Assembly: GCA_019925095.2 (NCBI GenBank) | Contig: JAHHIN020000030.1 | Coordinates: 3,361,501 to 3,425,500, forward strand | Direction: 5' to 3' | Source of the DNA: Dendrolimus kikuchii | Lineage: Eukaryota > Arthropoda > Insecta > Lepidoptera > Lasiocampidae | DNA length: 64,000 nucleotides | Notes under the pieces: model-generated | The model's database searches: none | What the model saw: only the letters and a program-made list of their open reading frames with translations | Told to the model about the DNA's origin: nothing | Program-made: the position numbers and the translations under genes | Shown here: one piece after another, positions 41,286-51,844 of the stretch | Numbering within the stretch: position 1 is the first letter of the stretch | Layout of the letters: every line of letters begins with the position of its first letter

Positions 41286-42120
41286 TTTGTAGATAGTTTT
41301 TAGAAAGTTGTTTCCCATGAAGGCAATGCAGATGCTGGGATATGGAATAATTTATGACGTCCCCCGTAATGTCCTCCATTGTTTTATATTTTCGAGAATT
41401 TCGGTAATAGTTTAAAATAACGTCCTTTGTAAGACCATTTGAGTCAAAGAAAGATGATCCTGACATCTGCCATTGCCATTGTATGTACATATTTTAGAAA
41501 ATAGTTGTGTAATTTAACTGCATGCTTTGTGTTAATTTAGTGAGGAAACAATTTATTAGTTAATGGACAGGGGTCGCATCTTCCCAGAAGGGTTGGGTCC
41601 AGGCCGGAGAAATCGTGGGAAGCTGCCGCAAAATGTTAGTTTTTTTAATGAATTCGTTCGTATAAGTAGTGAGTGATCCGCCAAGACAAGTCAGTGTACC
41701 AGAGTGTGTATAATCAGTAACTAGAGAGCGGGTTACTGTGTCTAATAGTGTATTGCAAGTCAGTGTATTACTAGAGAGCGGGTACTGTAATCAGTGTACT
41801 ACCAGAGCGTGTATAATGTGTACTAATAGTGTTATTGTCAGTCAGTGTATTACGAGTGTGTGTATAATCAGTAACTAGAGAGCGGGTTACTGTATTAAAA
41901 GTGTATTGCAGAGTCAGTGTATTAAAAGTAGTAGTCAGCGAGTCTATACAACTTAGTTAACGTACGAATATACCGATTACGGCTTTAATATAGCCAATGG
42001 TTATTTTGTGGTAAATACAACTCAGTAGCGTTCAAATAAACGACGTGAACCGTAAGAGTGACTGGTGTATTATTTCCACCGGCATATCCCGCCAGCGCCT
42101 CCTACAGGCTTCCACCGAAA
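41276..42120 (+). repeat. 3' LTR of BEL/Pao element 1, truncated by 33 bp
   Basis: It starts TGTTAACG after a G-rich tract (CTGGGGGGGAGAC). It ends at CCACCGAAA where the 5' LTR continues another 33 bases (37917-37949). The minisatellite block has a different arrangement from the 5' LTR. The next base belongs to errantivirus pol, so a deletion removed the LTR end and neighbouring target sequence. Confidence 0.92.
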
Positions 42121-42841
42121 TGATTCTATATCACTACGTATCCCTTTCTTGTAGTATGTTTGTTTTATTCTATTATACATTCTGACAGACCTCAAATGGC
42201 CTGCTATTGTAATATCGTGGTTATCGAGAAGGATCTTCTTAATTTCCGTAGGGGCTGGATATATAATATTATTATGATATATTTTGATTTTAATACGTAT
42301 GTCATGGAAAAGGTATGTTAATATATTATAGATTTTCACAAAGGAGTGCTTTTCAAACGGATTTTTCAGGTCGGATATACTTATTTCATTTATATCTTCA
42401 AAAACGATCAATTCGTTTCGAATTGTTTTCAGCATTTGGAAAATTTCAGGATAAGATGATTCATCAAAATAATGTACTTTCATGAAAAGTAAGTAATAGA
42501 TTTTATTATTGTATTCAATCTTTCTGAAAGAGAAAAGTTCTTTTTCGGCGTTATAAACGTTGGAGAGCGTTTCGGGATCACTTAGAGTCTCTTGGATATA
42601 GGGTTTAGATTTGTCTAAGTCCATAGATGTAGGGACCAGTGTAATTTTTGTAGAAGACTTCATTAGGCTCTCGTTATGTTCTTCGATACTTGTATTAAAG
42701 GAATTGTTTTTATTTGCCATAGCCTTCAGGAAAGTGGGGTAGTCGTCAACAGGTAAGTTAGGGCATGAACTGGTAAATGGCATCGGATAGATATCTGTAT
42801 GAATATCGGGAATTGGCTGTAAGCTCGGCACACATTCAGGT
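42121..42841 (-). pseudogene. Errantivirus-like pol fragment: RNase H-integrase linker and integrase N-terminus
   Basis: Reading from 42841 downward the frame is open. It has a Pro-rich linker, a long region preceding integrase, and the integrase zinc-binding start (H...H spacing in LLDNHDITIAGHLR). It ends at the truncated BEL LTR. The DDE core is absent, removed by the deletion. Upstream text continues at 48433-48500 across R1-like copy 2. Confidence 0.8.
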
Positions 42842-42852
42842 AAGTTAGGTCT
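42842..42852. other. Target-site duplication of R1-like copy 2 (5' side)
   Basis: AAGTTAGGTCT, repeated exactly at 48422-48432 after the poly(A). The errantivirus pol frame reads across if one copy and the element are removed. Confidence 0.9.
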
Positions 42853-43165
42853 TTCTCAGTTCCTGGAAGGCATTCGTGCGAAGCAGTCGCAAATGCCCGT
42901 GCTCTTCTCGGATATTGCAATTTTCCGCGCTTTTTCTCTCCTAAAAAGCGATAAATTGCGATAATAGTTGTGTAGTGATAGTGTACAGTGTTTTTTACTT
43001 CGATTCCGGTGCGAATCAGTTGTTTTTCGACTGGGGTGAGTCTATAAACTCTATTCGCTTTGTTCTCGCGCGCTTCGAAGCATTACGCAATAGTTAACGG
43101 TCGTTTGTGTCGGTTAGAAATTCGTGCGCGTCGACTGGTCTCCGCACGGGAAGGGGCCTCCAGCA

Positions 43166-45703
43166 ATGGATGGCCCAGGTCCCCAGAAGGCCCCGAGGCC
43201 TTCGAGTGTCCCGCGCAAGCGGGACCACACGAAGGCCAAGGATGGCTGGATGATGCCCGAGATCGGGGAGACACGTGTGAAGAAGATGTCTTCTTCATCG
43301 GCCCGTCGCAGCAGCTCGGCTGTCGGGCCGCGTCCCGGGCACACGGATAGTGCAGTTTTCACGGTTGCCGATGTGCCCGCCTCGGTAGGGAGTGCGTCGG
43401 CGGTGGTAGACCTCACCGCCGCCACGCATGAGGATAGGTGCGGCGCGATGGGACCGCCTCCGGTTCCCATGGCGCCTAGGGCCCCATCCGGGCGTGCCTC
43501 GCGCAGGAGCGCAGCACACCCGGATATAGATAGGAACGTGCTGCTTGCAGCGAACTCGGCCGTTTGCCTGGCCGTGAGCGCTGCAAGCACCATAGTTCAA
43601 TACGCCTACATGGCGCCACCCACTTCTGCGCGAGCCTCACTCGTGCAAGGGAGCGGCGCCTACGTAGAGCATGATGAAATCCCACCATCCGGCAGCGTCC
43701 CAGACTCGCTGGAGCACGCGCTCGACGGTGCGATTCGCGATAATAGTTATTTCCGCCCTGAAGCGCCTGGCTGTAGTCCGGTATACACGGTGGCCGGTTC
43801 AGCGACGGCAGGGGATGGGTGCCCTACGACGGTTTCGTATAGCGCACGGGTTTCACCTGTGCCTACGACATCGACTTGCAACCTTTCGGTGTGCAACGTC
43901 GAGAGCAGCCGTCCCACGACACCGGTTGTCACGCGAGCCTCACTCGCGCCCTCGGCCGGGGTCGTGAATAGGGATTTAGTAGGCGCGGCAGCGGCGACCC
44001 CTTCGATTTCCTTCCCTACTGGGATGGGAGCCGCTGTCGCGATGTCGGCGCCTGCGTCTTCAGCTGCGGCGACGTCTTCGTCCTCAGCAACAGCGGCGGC
44101 GGGCACATCGTCGTCTTCACTTTCAGCTCCACCGTCTTCGGCATCAGGTTCGGCGACGCAGTCCACGTCTTCGGCGGCAACGATGCCGATATCGTGTTCC
44201 CCTATGTTCGTTCCCGGATCGAGGTCGCTCTTTTGGGACCGGTCCCAAAGCAGCGGCGCCGATTCGGCCAGCACATCGGGTGCTTCTACCCCAGCGCGCG
44301 CGCGCTCACCTCTGCGCCCCACGGGGGGCGCACCCGCGGCGGCTACTAGCGTTCTCGCGGGTGCGGAGGCCTTCCTCCGTACCGAGGGGGGTGAAAGGGA
44401 GCGCAAGGCGCGTAAGGCAACCGCCGCCAAAGTGGCCGCGGCTAGCCAGTGCGCCGCCCTCATCGGGGACGTATCGGCTCTCGGCCCCGGGGAGCTCCGC
44501 CTAGCGGCGAGCGCCCAGGTCGCCGAGATAATTCAAATTGCCCGACGTTTGGGCAATTTGAAGGGGGTCTACGTGCGCCGGCTGAAGGAGGCCGCGTCCA
44601 GGGTGTCGGACATCGTCGACACACTGGTCACGCGAAATCCTGAATCCGAGGCCTGGAAACTCGGTAACGAGAACGCCAGGCTACGCACGGAATTAAACTC
44701 GCTGCGGGAGGAAAACCGCTCCTACCGTAGGGAGTTTGAAGATATGCGTAAGGCCCTAAAGGCCTCCGCTTCGGTTGCGGAGCCGGCGCCTGCTGTAATG
44801 GTGGCACTGACCCCCGTACGCGTCAAGCGGAAGGCCCAGGCCGCCACGGCGGAGGCGGCGGCGGTACCGGAACCGCCCGCCGCACCCGCTGCGGTTAAAA
44901 AATCGCGTCCGGCCCCTGCTGCTGTAGCAGGGCTGACACCGGCTCCCGTCGTCGGGACGGAGCGGGCTCCGGCGACCGCCAACGAGGCGGCGCCGACACC
45001 CGCTCCACCGGGGCTCGGCGGCATCGATTACGACATGTTTGTGCGTGCCGTGATCAACGTCGTCGCCCCCATACTCGATGCCCGGTTCGCCGGTATCCAA
45101 GACCGGCTGAATGCCGCGCCGACCCTCCGTCCACCGCTAGCGGCCGACCGAGGTAAGGCGCCGGCAACCAGACCGGCACCAAACGTGGCTGTTAGGCCAA
45201 AAACGGCCACGGCTGCAGCCGCCGTCCGGCGGAATGCGGGGGAAGCAAGTACCCCGGTTCCGATGGAGGTGGTGACGGACTCCCCACCGTCACCGGCCCC
45301 CCCTAAAAAGAAGTCGCACAGAGGGGGGGCGAGGTGGAGGCTCAAGCAGCAGCGGAGAGTGGCACGCGACGCCGCCGCTGCTGCAACGGCCCCCGCCACG
45401 GCACCCGTGTCTGTGGTGCCGGCTCCCAAGCCGGCCCCCAGGCAGAGGGCGAGACCCGTGGCCGCGACACCGGTCGTCGCGGCCCCCGTAGCTCGCGCTC
45501 GCGTCACGGCGTCACCGCCGGCGCCCGTGGCCTCCGCCCCCGCCCCCATTACTGAGAGGGGGGAGTGGTCCACGGTCGTCAGGCGGAAAAAGGGTAAGGG
45601 GGCGAGGGCCGACGGGCCAGAGCCGGGTCTGGCACACCGCTTACATGTCTCGAAAGAGGAAAGGGCTATGCGGTGGCGGAGAGCGGGAGTATCGTCGTCA
45701 TAG
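43166..45703 (+). pseudogene. R1-like copy 2 ORF1, C-terminus replaced by deletion
   Basis: The ATG at 43166 (MDGPGPQKAPRPS) is preferred; the frame opens at 43124 with a GTG. It is Ala/Ser/Thr/Pro rich, with a conserved block LGNLKGVYVRRLKEAA (about 44540-44590), then a coiled-coil-like LRTELNSLREENRSYRREF (about 44690-44745), then a long Ala/Pro region and WSTVVRRKKGKG (about 45565-45605). There the expected RNA-binding part and zinc knuckles are missing. The frame passes into ORF2 endonuclease sequence out of frame and stops at 45703. Confidence 0.85.
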
Positions 45704-48037
45704 GCGTTTACTTTTCGCGTAACCGCCCCCTGGCAGAGTTCGAGCTTCGCTTGGACGCCATCAGGGCTGCCATAGGCAGACTGTCGCCTAAAACGAATTT
45801 CGTGATGGGCGACTTTAACGCAAAGCACTATTCCTGGGAAAATGCGTTTACGGAACCTAGGGGCCGGGCGGTTAAGGAATGGGCTCTTCAATCCGGCCTG
45901 ACCATATTGAACCAGGGATCGGTCCAGACCTGCGTGCGCGCGCGGGGTGGATCGATCATCGAGGGCCCGCAACACCTTGCGGCCTTGCACATCCACGGTC
46001 ACGGAAACGCTCGAACCCGAGGTGCTCCGGTCGGTTATCGACGGGCTCTTCCCGGATCCGGGAAACTTCACTCCCCCCAGTATGGGTCCACCCGTTCCCA
46101 ACACTCCCACGGACGAGGAGCCTCACTCCATCTCCGAGGAGGAACTAGACGTTGCCCTGGACCGGCTCCAGAGCAGGAAGACGGCACCGGGACCCGACGG
46201 GGTTCCAGGTTGACTCCTCTTCCTGGCCGCTAAACATCTACGCGGCCAGCTGCGGGAACTGTTCGAAGCCTGTATTCGCGCAGGTCGGCTCCCGTCGCAA
46301 TGGAAGGAGGGTCGTTTGTGCCTGATTCCCAAGGGAGGTCGGCCTCCCAACGATCCGTCCGCCTTCAGGCCCATAGTGCTGCTGAACGAGGTCGCTAAGG
46401 TCTTCGAAAAGATCTTGGCGGAGCGGCTCGTGAAGCATCTCGACGCTGTGGAGCCGGGGCTTTCAGAAACGCAGTTCGGGTTTCGGCGGAGGCGCTCCAC
46501 GATGGACGCCTTCGAGACGCTGCGAACGTCAACGGACGAAGCCGTCCAAGCGAAGGATGTCGTTCTTGCGGTGTCGCTAGACATAGCGAACGCCTTTAAC
46601 AGCCTCCCTCATGAGACGATCAGGGAGGGGCTCCGCGCGCATGGAGTCCCCCCGTACCTCACGAGGCTGTTGGGCGCGTACCTGCAGGATCGACACATCC
46701 TTTGGGAGGGCGGTGAGTCCGGCAATCCCGTGTTAGGTCGGCGACGCGTCGCGTGCGGCGTTCCACAGGGGTCGGTCCTCGGGCCGATTCTTTGGAACGT
46801 AGGTTATGACTGGATCCTTCGGGTTCCGGTCCTGCCCGGGGTAGGGCTGATCTGCTTTGCGGACGACACCCTACTCACGGCACGCGCTGCGTCATTTGCG
46901 GAATCCGTGGACGTCGCCAACGCCGGGTTGGCGATTGTCGTAGATCGAATAGCTAGGCTGGGCTTGAGGGTCTCCCCCGCGAAAACGGAGGCCATCATGT
47001 TCCATAGGAAATTTCGCAATCCCCCCGCGGACTTGACCGTTTCGGTCCAAGGGGTGGCCATTAGAGTAGGGCCCCAGATGAAATATCTGGGGCTAGTTCT
47101 CGATGGGAAATGGCTGTTCAAAGCGCACTTTGAGCAGCTAGTTCCCAAACTCGTCAAATCCGCGGGCGCACTCTCGAGGCTGCTTCCCAACGTAGGGGGC
47201 CCGGGGGGTGCGACGCGGAAACTTTACTCTGGCATCCTGAGGAGTATGGCACTGTACGGTGCACCCGTCTGGTCCATTGCACTTCACCGCCACAACAGAA
47301 CCCTGCTGCAACGGGCGCAGCAGGTTCTGGCCGTGAGGACCATACGGGGGTATCGCACAGTGTCGCGGACGGCGGCCATCCTCCTGGCAGGCGATCCACC
47401 CTGGCATCTCCAGGCGAATGTCCTGACAGAGGTGCGTCGCACCCGGCAGGATGCCCTAGCTAGAGGCCTGACCTTCTGTCAGGTCGAAATCGAGGCGATC
47501 AGGAAGCGGGAAACCGCCTCCATGATCGCCGTCTGGTCTCAAGAGCTCGATAACCCTGCGGCCTATGGCGGCTACACGGTGGATGCAATCAGGCCACAGC
47601 TGACGGAATGGGTCAACCGCACCAGCGGCACCCTGACCTTCAGGACGACGCAGATACTTACCGGACACGGATGCTTTGATAAGTATCTGTATCGCATTGT
47701 GGGCTGCTTGCCTTCCCCGGACTACCGCCAGTGTGGCGCGCCCGACACGGCGTTACACACGCTAGTCGAGTGCGCCGCATGGGCGCCGCAGCGTTTCGAA
47801 CTTGAGACGCACATAGGTCCGGTCGATTCGCTCTGCGACTTGGTCAAGGCCATGCTACAGAGCAGTGACAATTGGGGGGCTGCGGTTACTTTTTGTGAGA
47901 CAGTAATGTCACTCAAGGAAGCCGCAGAACGCGATAGGGAGAGAAGTCCTGCAGCGCGTGCTAATGCGTCTTCTCGAGGTCGCCGGCCTTCAGCTGGCAC
48001 CCGGAGAGGCAGGTACGCGCATTACTTCCCTCCCTGA
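45664..48037 (+). pseudogene. R1-like copy 2 ORF2 remnant: endonuclease piece and RT
   Basis: Endonuclease text resumes at about 45664 (GVYFSRNRPLAEFELRL, VMGDFNAKHYSWEN) and is cut near 45955 after CVRARGGSI. About 220 residues are missing before text near SVIDGLFPDPGNFTPP (46030). A stop codon (TGA, 46211-46213, in place of an Arg CGA) follows GPDGVPG. From there to 48037 the frame is open, with YRPIVLLNEVAKVFE (from ATTCCC near 46325), SLDIANAFNSLPH, CGVPQGSVLGPILW, the catalytic CFADDTLLTARA, and the C-terminal GCFDKYLYR and RGRYAHYFPP end. The Cys cluster is altered compared with copy 1 (YRQCGAPDTALHTLVEC). Confidence 0.88.
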
Positions 48038-48421
48038 GTTAGGTTCCGTTTACCGCGGGGGGCCTTTAGCTTGCTAGGAGAGCAAAGGACCTTCTACCCC
48101 CGCACAACGAAGTGGGGTGTGTTCTCCCAGGACACACTCCAGGCACTTTATTGCGCTGGATCGACTGGGTGTAACTATGTTCTAAATCGGTCGACAGGGA
48201 GGAGGGGGTTTTTAGTGGGTATTGGGGTTGCTCGCTCGTGTAGCAACGCTCGGAGTCTTCCACACTATTCTGTGACGTCGATCGCGGACGGAGCACTGCC
48301 AAGAGCATACTATTGTTGCAGTGTTATCGCCCCCGACCGACGCGTGTCGTTCCCCTAGCAACGGCCCAGTTTGTGCGTAAATCGGTTAAGCATTTTCCCT
48401 CGCCTCAAAAAAAAAAAAAAA
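48038..48421 (+). other. 3' UTR and poly(A) of R1-like copy 2
   Basis: Different overall from the copy 1 3' UTR, but it keeps TTTAGTGGGTA (48211-48221) and a CATTTTCCC block (48391-48399) before the A-run. Confidence 0.85.
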
Positions 48422-48432
48422 AAGTTAGGTCT
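48422..48432. other. Target-site duplication of R1-like copy 2 (3' side)
   Basis: Exact copy of 42842-42852. Confidence 0.9.
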
Positions 48433-48500
48433 ATCGACACCGCATGCAGGCTTGGGAGAGAATGGTAATTCTGGTATATGTTCATGTAAGTCAATTTTAT
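48433..48500 (-). pseudogene. Errantivirus-like pol linker fragment
   Basis: About 22 codons continue the frame of 42121-42841 across R1-like copy 2 on the minus strand (with ELPFSPKPACGVD). It is cut at about 48500 by the ORF1-only R1-like unit. Confidence 0.65.
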
Positions 48501-48502
48501 TA

Positions 48503-50139
48503 GCGTCCCCCGCCGAGCCCCTCGCTCAACTTTGGGCGCCCGGAAGGGGAGTTCCCCCCCCCCCCCTTCCCTCGAGAAGGGAATCAGTTGAGACGGCGGT
48601 GACGTCGGCTTCCGCGCCACCACCACCCGCCTGTCCGGCGCCCCTCCCTCTCCCGGCCGTGGCCGAGGAAGGCTGGACGACGGTCAGTAGGAAGAAGGCC
48701 AGTAAGAAGGCCAAACAACCGTCGTCCGGCACACAGCCGACTGCGGCCGCCGCTGAAGTGCAGCCCACCCGCGCTCAGCGGCGAAAAGGGAGAGGACGTG
48801 GAGGGAAGGGAAGGGCGGACGTGGCGAAGGCTCCGGCCTCACAGCCCCCCCCCCCTCCCCCACCCCCAGCGTCCAAAAAGGAGAAAACAGCCAAGGAGAA
48901 GAGGGCGCCGCGACTGCGTGCCCCGAAGTCCGCCGCCGTCGTCCTGACTCTACAGCCAGGCGCGGCGGACCGAGGGGTTACGTTCGCGAACCTCTTCTCC
49001 AAGGCGAAAGCGAACATCCGGTTGGCCGACCTCGGGATAGAGGGCGGCGTTCGGCTGAAGCGCGCGCGCACTGGGGCGCGGATGTTGGTGCTTCCGGGCG
49101 CCGATACCGCCCCCAAAGCTGACGCCCTCGCCGAACAGCTTCGAATCGTCCTCTAACCTGAGGACGAGCGTGTCTCCAAGCCCGAGAAGACTGTGTGTCT
49201 TCGCGTCTCGGGCCTGGACGACCACGTACATGCAGAGGACGTGGCCGCTGCCATCGCGCGGACCACCGGATGCCCCGTGGGGGGCATCAAGGCGTCAAAA
49301 GTACGCCCCGGCCCAGACGGGCTGGGGCAGACGGTGGTGGCCTACCCGGTGGCGGCCGCCAAAAAGCTCCTCTCAGAGGGAACGAAGCTCCTGGTGGGCT
49401 GGTCTTCCGCCCTTGTGAAGGCCCTGCCCCACAGGACACAGAGGTGTTACCGCTGCCACGAGGCTGGCCACGTGGCGGCGGTGTGCGCCTCGGAGGTGGA
49501 CCGCAGCGGTCATTGCTACCGCTGCGGACAAGACGGGCACCTGGTGTCCGGCCCCTGCACCGCGAAGCCGCACTGTCCTGTGTGCGTTACCGCAGGCAGG
49601 CCGACCGGCCACCAGCTGGGCTGGAGGCCCTGTGGGGCCAAGTCCACCAGGAGAAAAGGTCAGGCCAGCCAGATGGCGCCGGACAGGGCCGCGGTCGCGA
49701 CGGCTACACCACCAGCCGCCGCGCCCAGCGGCAAGGAGTAACGCCCGTGGCGGTAATGCCACGGGCGAGCGGCAGCGGGCGTTGAGGCCACGGGGATCAC
49801 ACAGGCATCCGCCCGCACTAATGCCGCGAGAGGGCGCGAGAGGCAGCCGCGCGACCCTCTCAGGGCTGGGGAAGTTTCACCTCCCCGGCCCACACAGGAG
49901 AGGCCGCCCCTGTTTATGGGGCGGCCCACCGCTCGCCGGGGTTGCGGATTAAGGCTCACGCTGTGTACCGCGACTCCGGCACTAATGCGGAAGAAGGCTC
50001 CCTTGGGGTTTTAGTGGGTATACCCGGCGCCGGTCGTACTGATTAATCGGCGTCGGGGGAGCCCCACACACCGGTTGCGTCGATCCCCACGCGGCTGACG
50101 GTGCGGTAACGCATTTCCCCAAGTAAAAAAAAAAAAAAA
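48503..50139 (+). mobile_element. ORF1-only R1-like unit (third family)
   Basis: It holds the ORF1 C-terminal half, then directly a 3' UTR of about 380 bases and a poly(A) (50125-50139). No ORF2 text remains. Its 3' UTR shares TTTAGTGGGTA (50010-50020) and CATTTCCCC (50112-50120) with the other R1-like families. The 5' end is truncated or ill defined near 48500. I found no convincing target duplication. Confidence 0.8.
48510..49741 (+). pseudogene. R1-like ORF1 C-terminal half, one stop codon
   Basis: One frame with a single TAA at 49154-49156. Before it: a Pro-rich part, EEGWTTVSRKKASKKAKQ, and a domain with SAAVVLTLQPGAADRGVTFA. After it: a segment with CLRVSGLDDHVHAEDVA, then knuckles CYRCHEAGHVAAVC, CYRCGQDGHLVSGPC and CPVC. 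It matches ORF1 of R1-like copy 1 in order. An apparent longer frame from 48371 reads through the neighbour's poly(A) and is not real. Confidence 0.82.
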
Positions 50140-50175
50140 GGTTGGACACTGGAAAGTAATGGCGGTTCTAATACT

Positions 50176-50429
50176 TAATATTTTCTTAAGTTTTCGCGAC
50201 TTGTATACATAATAAAACTACGTTTTAACGGTTTTAAGCGCGGTAATTTTATTTGATTTTGGGTTTTCCGACGTTTCGGCCACTTTTCAGTGGCCGTGAT
50301 CACGGAAGACAAAGATGTCAAGTGTCAACGAGTATTGTTAAAGTTTTATTTAGCCTACCGCCAACTTGTTAATTTTAATTATTTAATTTTAATTTTGTTT
50401 ATGGTTATTATTTACTCTATGGGAGCCTA
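50176..50429 (-). mobile_element. Penelope-like element 3' end fragment (inverted)
   Basis: The reverse complement matches 37025-37280 with few differences, including the GGCCACT-GAAA-AGTGGCC hairpin and GAAACGTCGG. It has no coding part. It is either an extreme truncation or a lone PLE terminal repeat. Confidence 0.9.
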
Positions 50430-50439
50430 TGGAAATAAG

Positions 50440-50870
50440 GATTTGATGGAAGCCTGAGGTAAGATCTTGGGTCGAGAAATATTTAATATTTCCTAATTGG
50501 TCAAGGATCTCAGATATCTGCAGTATGGGGCAAATTTCACCAATGGTGATTATCATTCAACTTGCGATAATCAATTACTATCCGTCATTTACGTTGGCTT
50601 TGGGAGTCTGGTTTTTTAGGCACTATCCATATTGGTGAACTCCAAGGAGAGGATGAGGGCTCTATGATGCCTTGACTGAGCATTTTGTCAATTTGAGTTT
50701 CAACTTCTTTCTTGTGACATTCTGGGAATCTGTATGACTTAGTATGAATGGGAACATTGCTGCTTGTTTTTATTTGATGACTGAGGGCAGATGTGTGGGA
50801 CAGCAGATCATTTGCTAAATTGAAAATGTCTGAATACTGAGAACAAACTTCTATGAGAGCAATGGATTCT
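50440..50870 (-). pseudogene. Errantivirus-like RT N-terminal fragment
   Basis: The minus-strand text shows KMLSQGIIEPSSSPWSSPIW, VPKKPDSQSQRK and VIDYRKLNDN, the fingers and early palm of a gypsy RT of the 17.6/gypsy type. It has stops and shifts. Its orientation fits the pol and env pieces at lower coordinates, so it is probably the same element, with the RT core and RNase H lost. Confidence 0.75.
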
Positions 50871-50872
50871 TC

Positions 50873-50908
50873 TTATTTTATTTTATTTTATTTTATTTTA
50901 TTTTATTT
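50873..50908. repeat. (ATTTT)n microsatellite, 3' tail of a LINE
   Basis: About seven ATTTT units border the minus-strand LINE fragment at its 3' end. Short tandem tails instead of poly(A) occur in some LINE clades (such as CR1- and I-related). Confidence 0.8.
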
Positions 50909-51738
50909 GGGAGGTTAACAGCTGTGATCTTACAAACTAAAGTTTACAAACTAGCGTACAGAGATAGTTAAAGGACAGCTAATTATAAACCTCCACAGAT
51001 GACAGGGAAATAAAAATGAAGTACAAAATACAATAATTTAGAAATAAAGAATAATAATAAGAAAGAGAGAAAGAATAATATGAACATTTAGTGACGGGGA
51101 AAACTAGCTATTATTACAATAGGCTTTGATTAAATTCGCATTTACAGATGCTAGACTATCCACAAACAAGTCAATGTCAACATAATCCGACTTGTTGAGT
51201 TTGTTGAATTCATTCACTGTTCTGACAAAAAATGAGTAGCGTCTGAAAGCTGTACGTGTCAAGGGCGAATGGAGTAGTTTTCTAGGGCGTACAAGACTAG
51301 GGGGATACAAATGTAGTTTCTCGATAAGACTAGCGCAGTCAATTTTGGACTGAGCAATTTTCACCAAGCAACGTATATCGCAAATATTTCTGCGAACTTT
51401 GAGGGGCAGAAGATGGTATAGGGTACAGCGCTCAATGTAACCTTGGCGCGGTATTTTCAATTTGAAATTGATAAATGTAGTGATTTTTTTTTTGAATACG
51501 CTCTAATCTATCAGAATGATCTTCGAAACGGATTCCAAATTTGGCTCGCATACTCGAGGTGACTGCGGACAAAGGCACAATATAGTACTTTACAGGTCTT
51601 CATTTTGTTGAAAGAACTAACATTACGAATTAGAAAACCTAATGCAGACGAAGCCTTTTTGGCAATAAGATCTATATGGAGATTATAAGATTCTTCTTGA
51701 TTGAGATGGTCTATTTTTAAGGAATTAACTACTTTTAA
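50909..51738 (-). pseudogene. LINE ORF2 C-terminal fragment (post-RT)
   Basis: The frame at 51460-51104 (118 codons, with RFRRYSFFVRTVNEFNKL-like text) and the upstream stretch (51738-51470, containing VLYCAFVRSHLEYASQIWNP) are the post-RT region of a Jockey/CR1-type ORF2. A stop and a shift separate them. The RT catalytic part is absent. Confidence 0.75.
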
Positions 51739-51844
51739 TTAATTTTGTTTGTGTTTCTATATTTTATATATATTTATATACGTATATAAGCATTACAGAG
51801 TACATTAATATAATAGATAAGCATATATCTATTTACAGGTATTT

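Larger units (their letters stand above)
42853..48421 (+). mobile_element. R1-like LINE copy 2, internally deleted
   Basis: A second R1-like family with its own 5' UTR (42853-43165), an ORF1 N-terminal part, two internal deletions (near 45640-45665 and near 45955-45965), ORF2 from RT to C-terminus, a 3' UTR of about 370 bases and a poly(A) (48407-48421). It is full length at both ends, so the internal losses are unlike ordinary 5' truncation. Confidence 0.92.

Noticed and set aside
41176..41490. 104-codon minus-strand frame
   Set aside because: Antisense of the BEL 3' LTR and gag-pol end; the same text appears at the 5' LTR for the same reason.
48371..48510. Upstream part of a 261-codon frame
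   Set aside because: It reads through the R1-like copy 2 3' UTR, its poly(A) and errantivirus DNA before reaching real ORF1 text.
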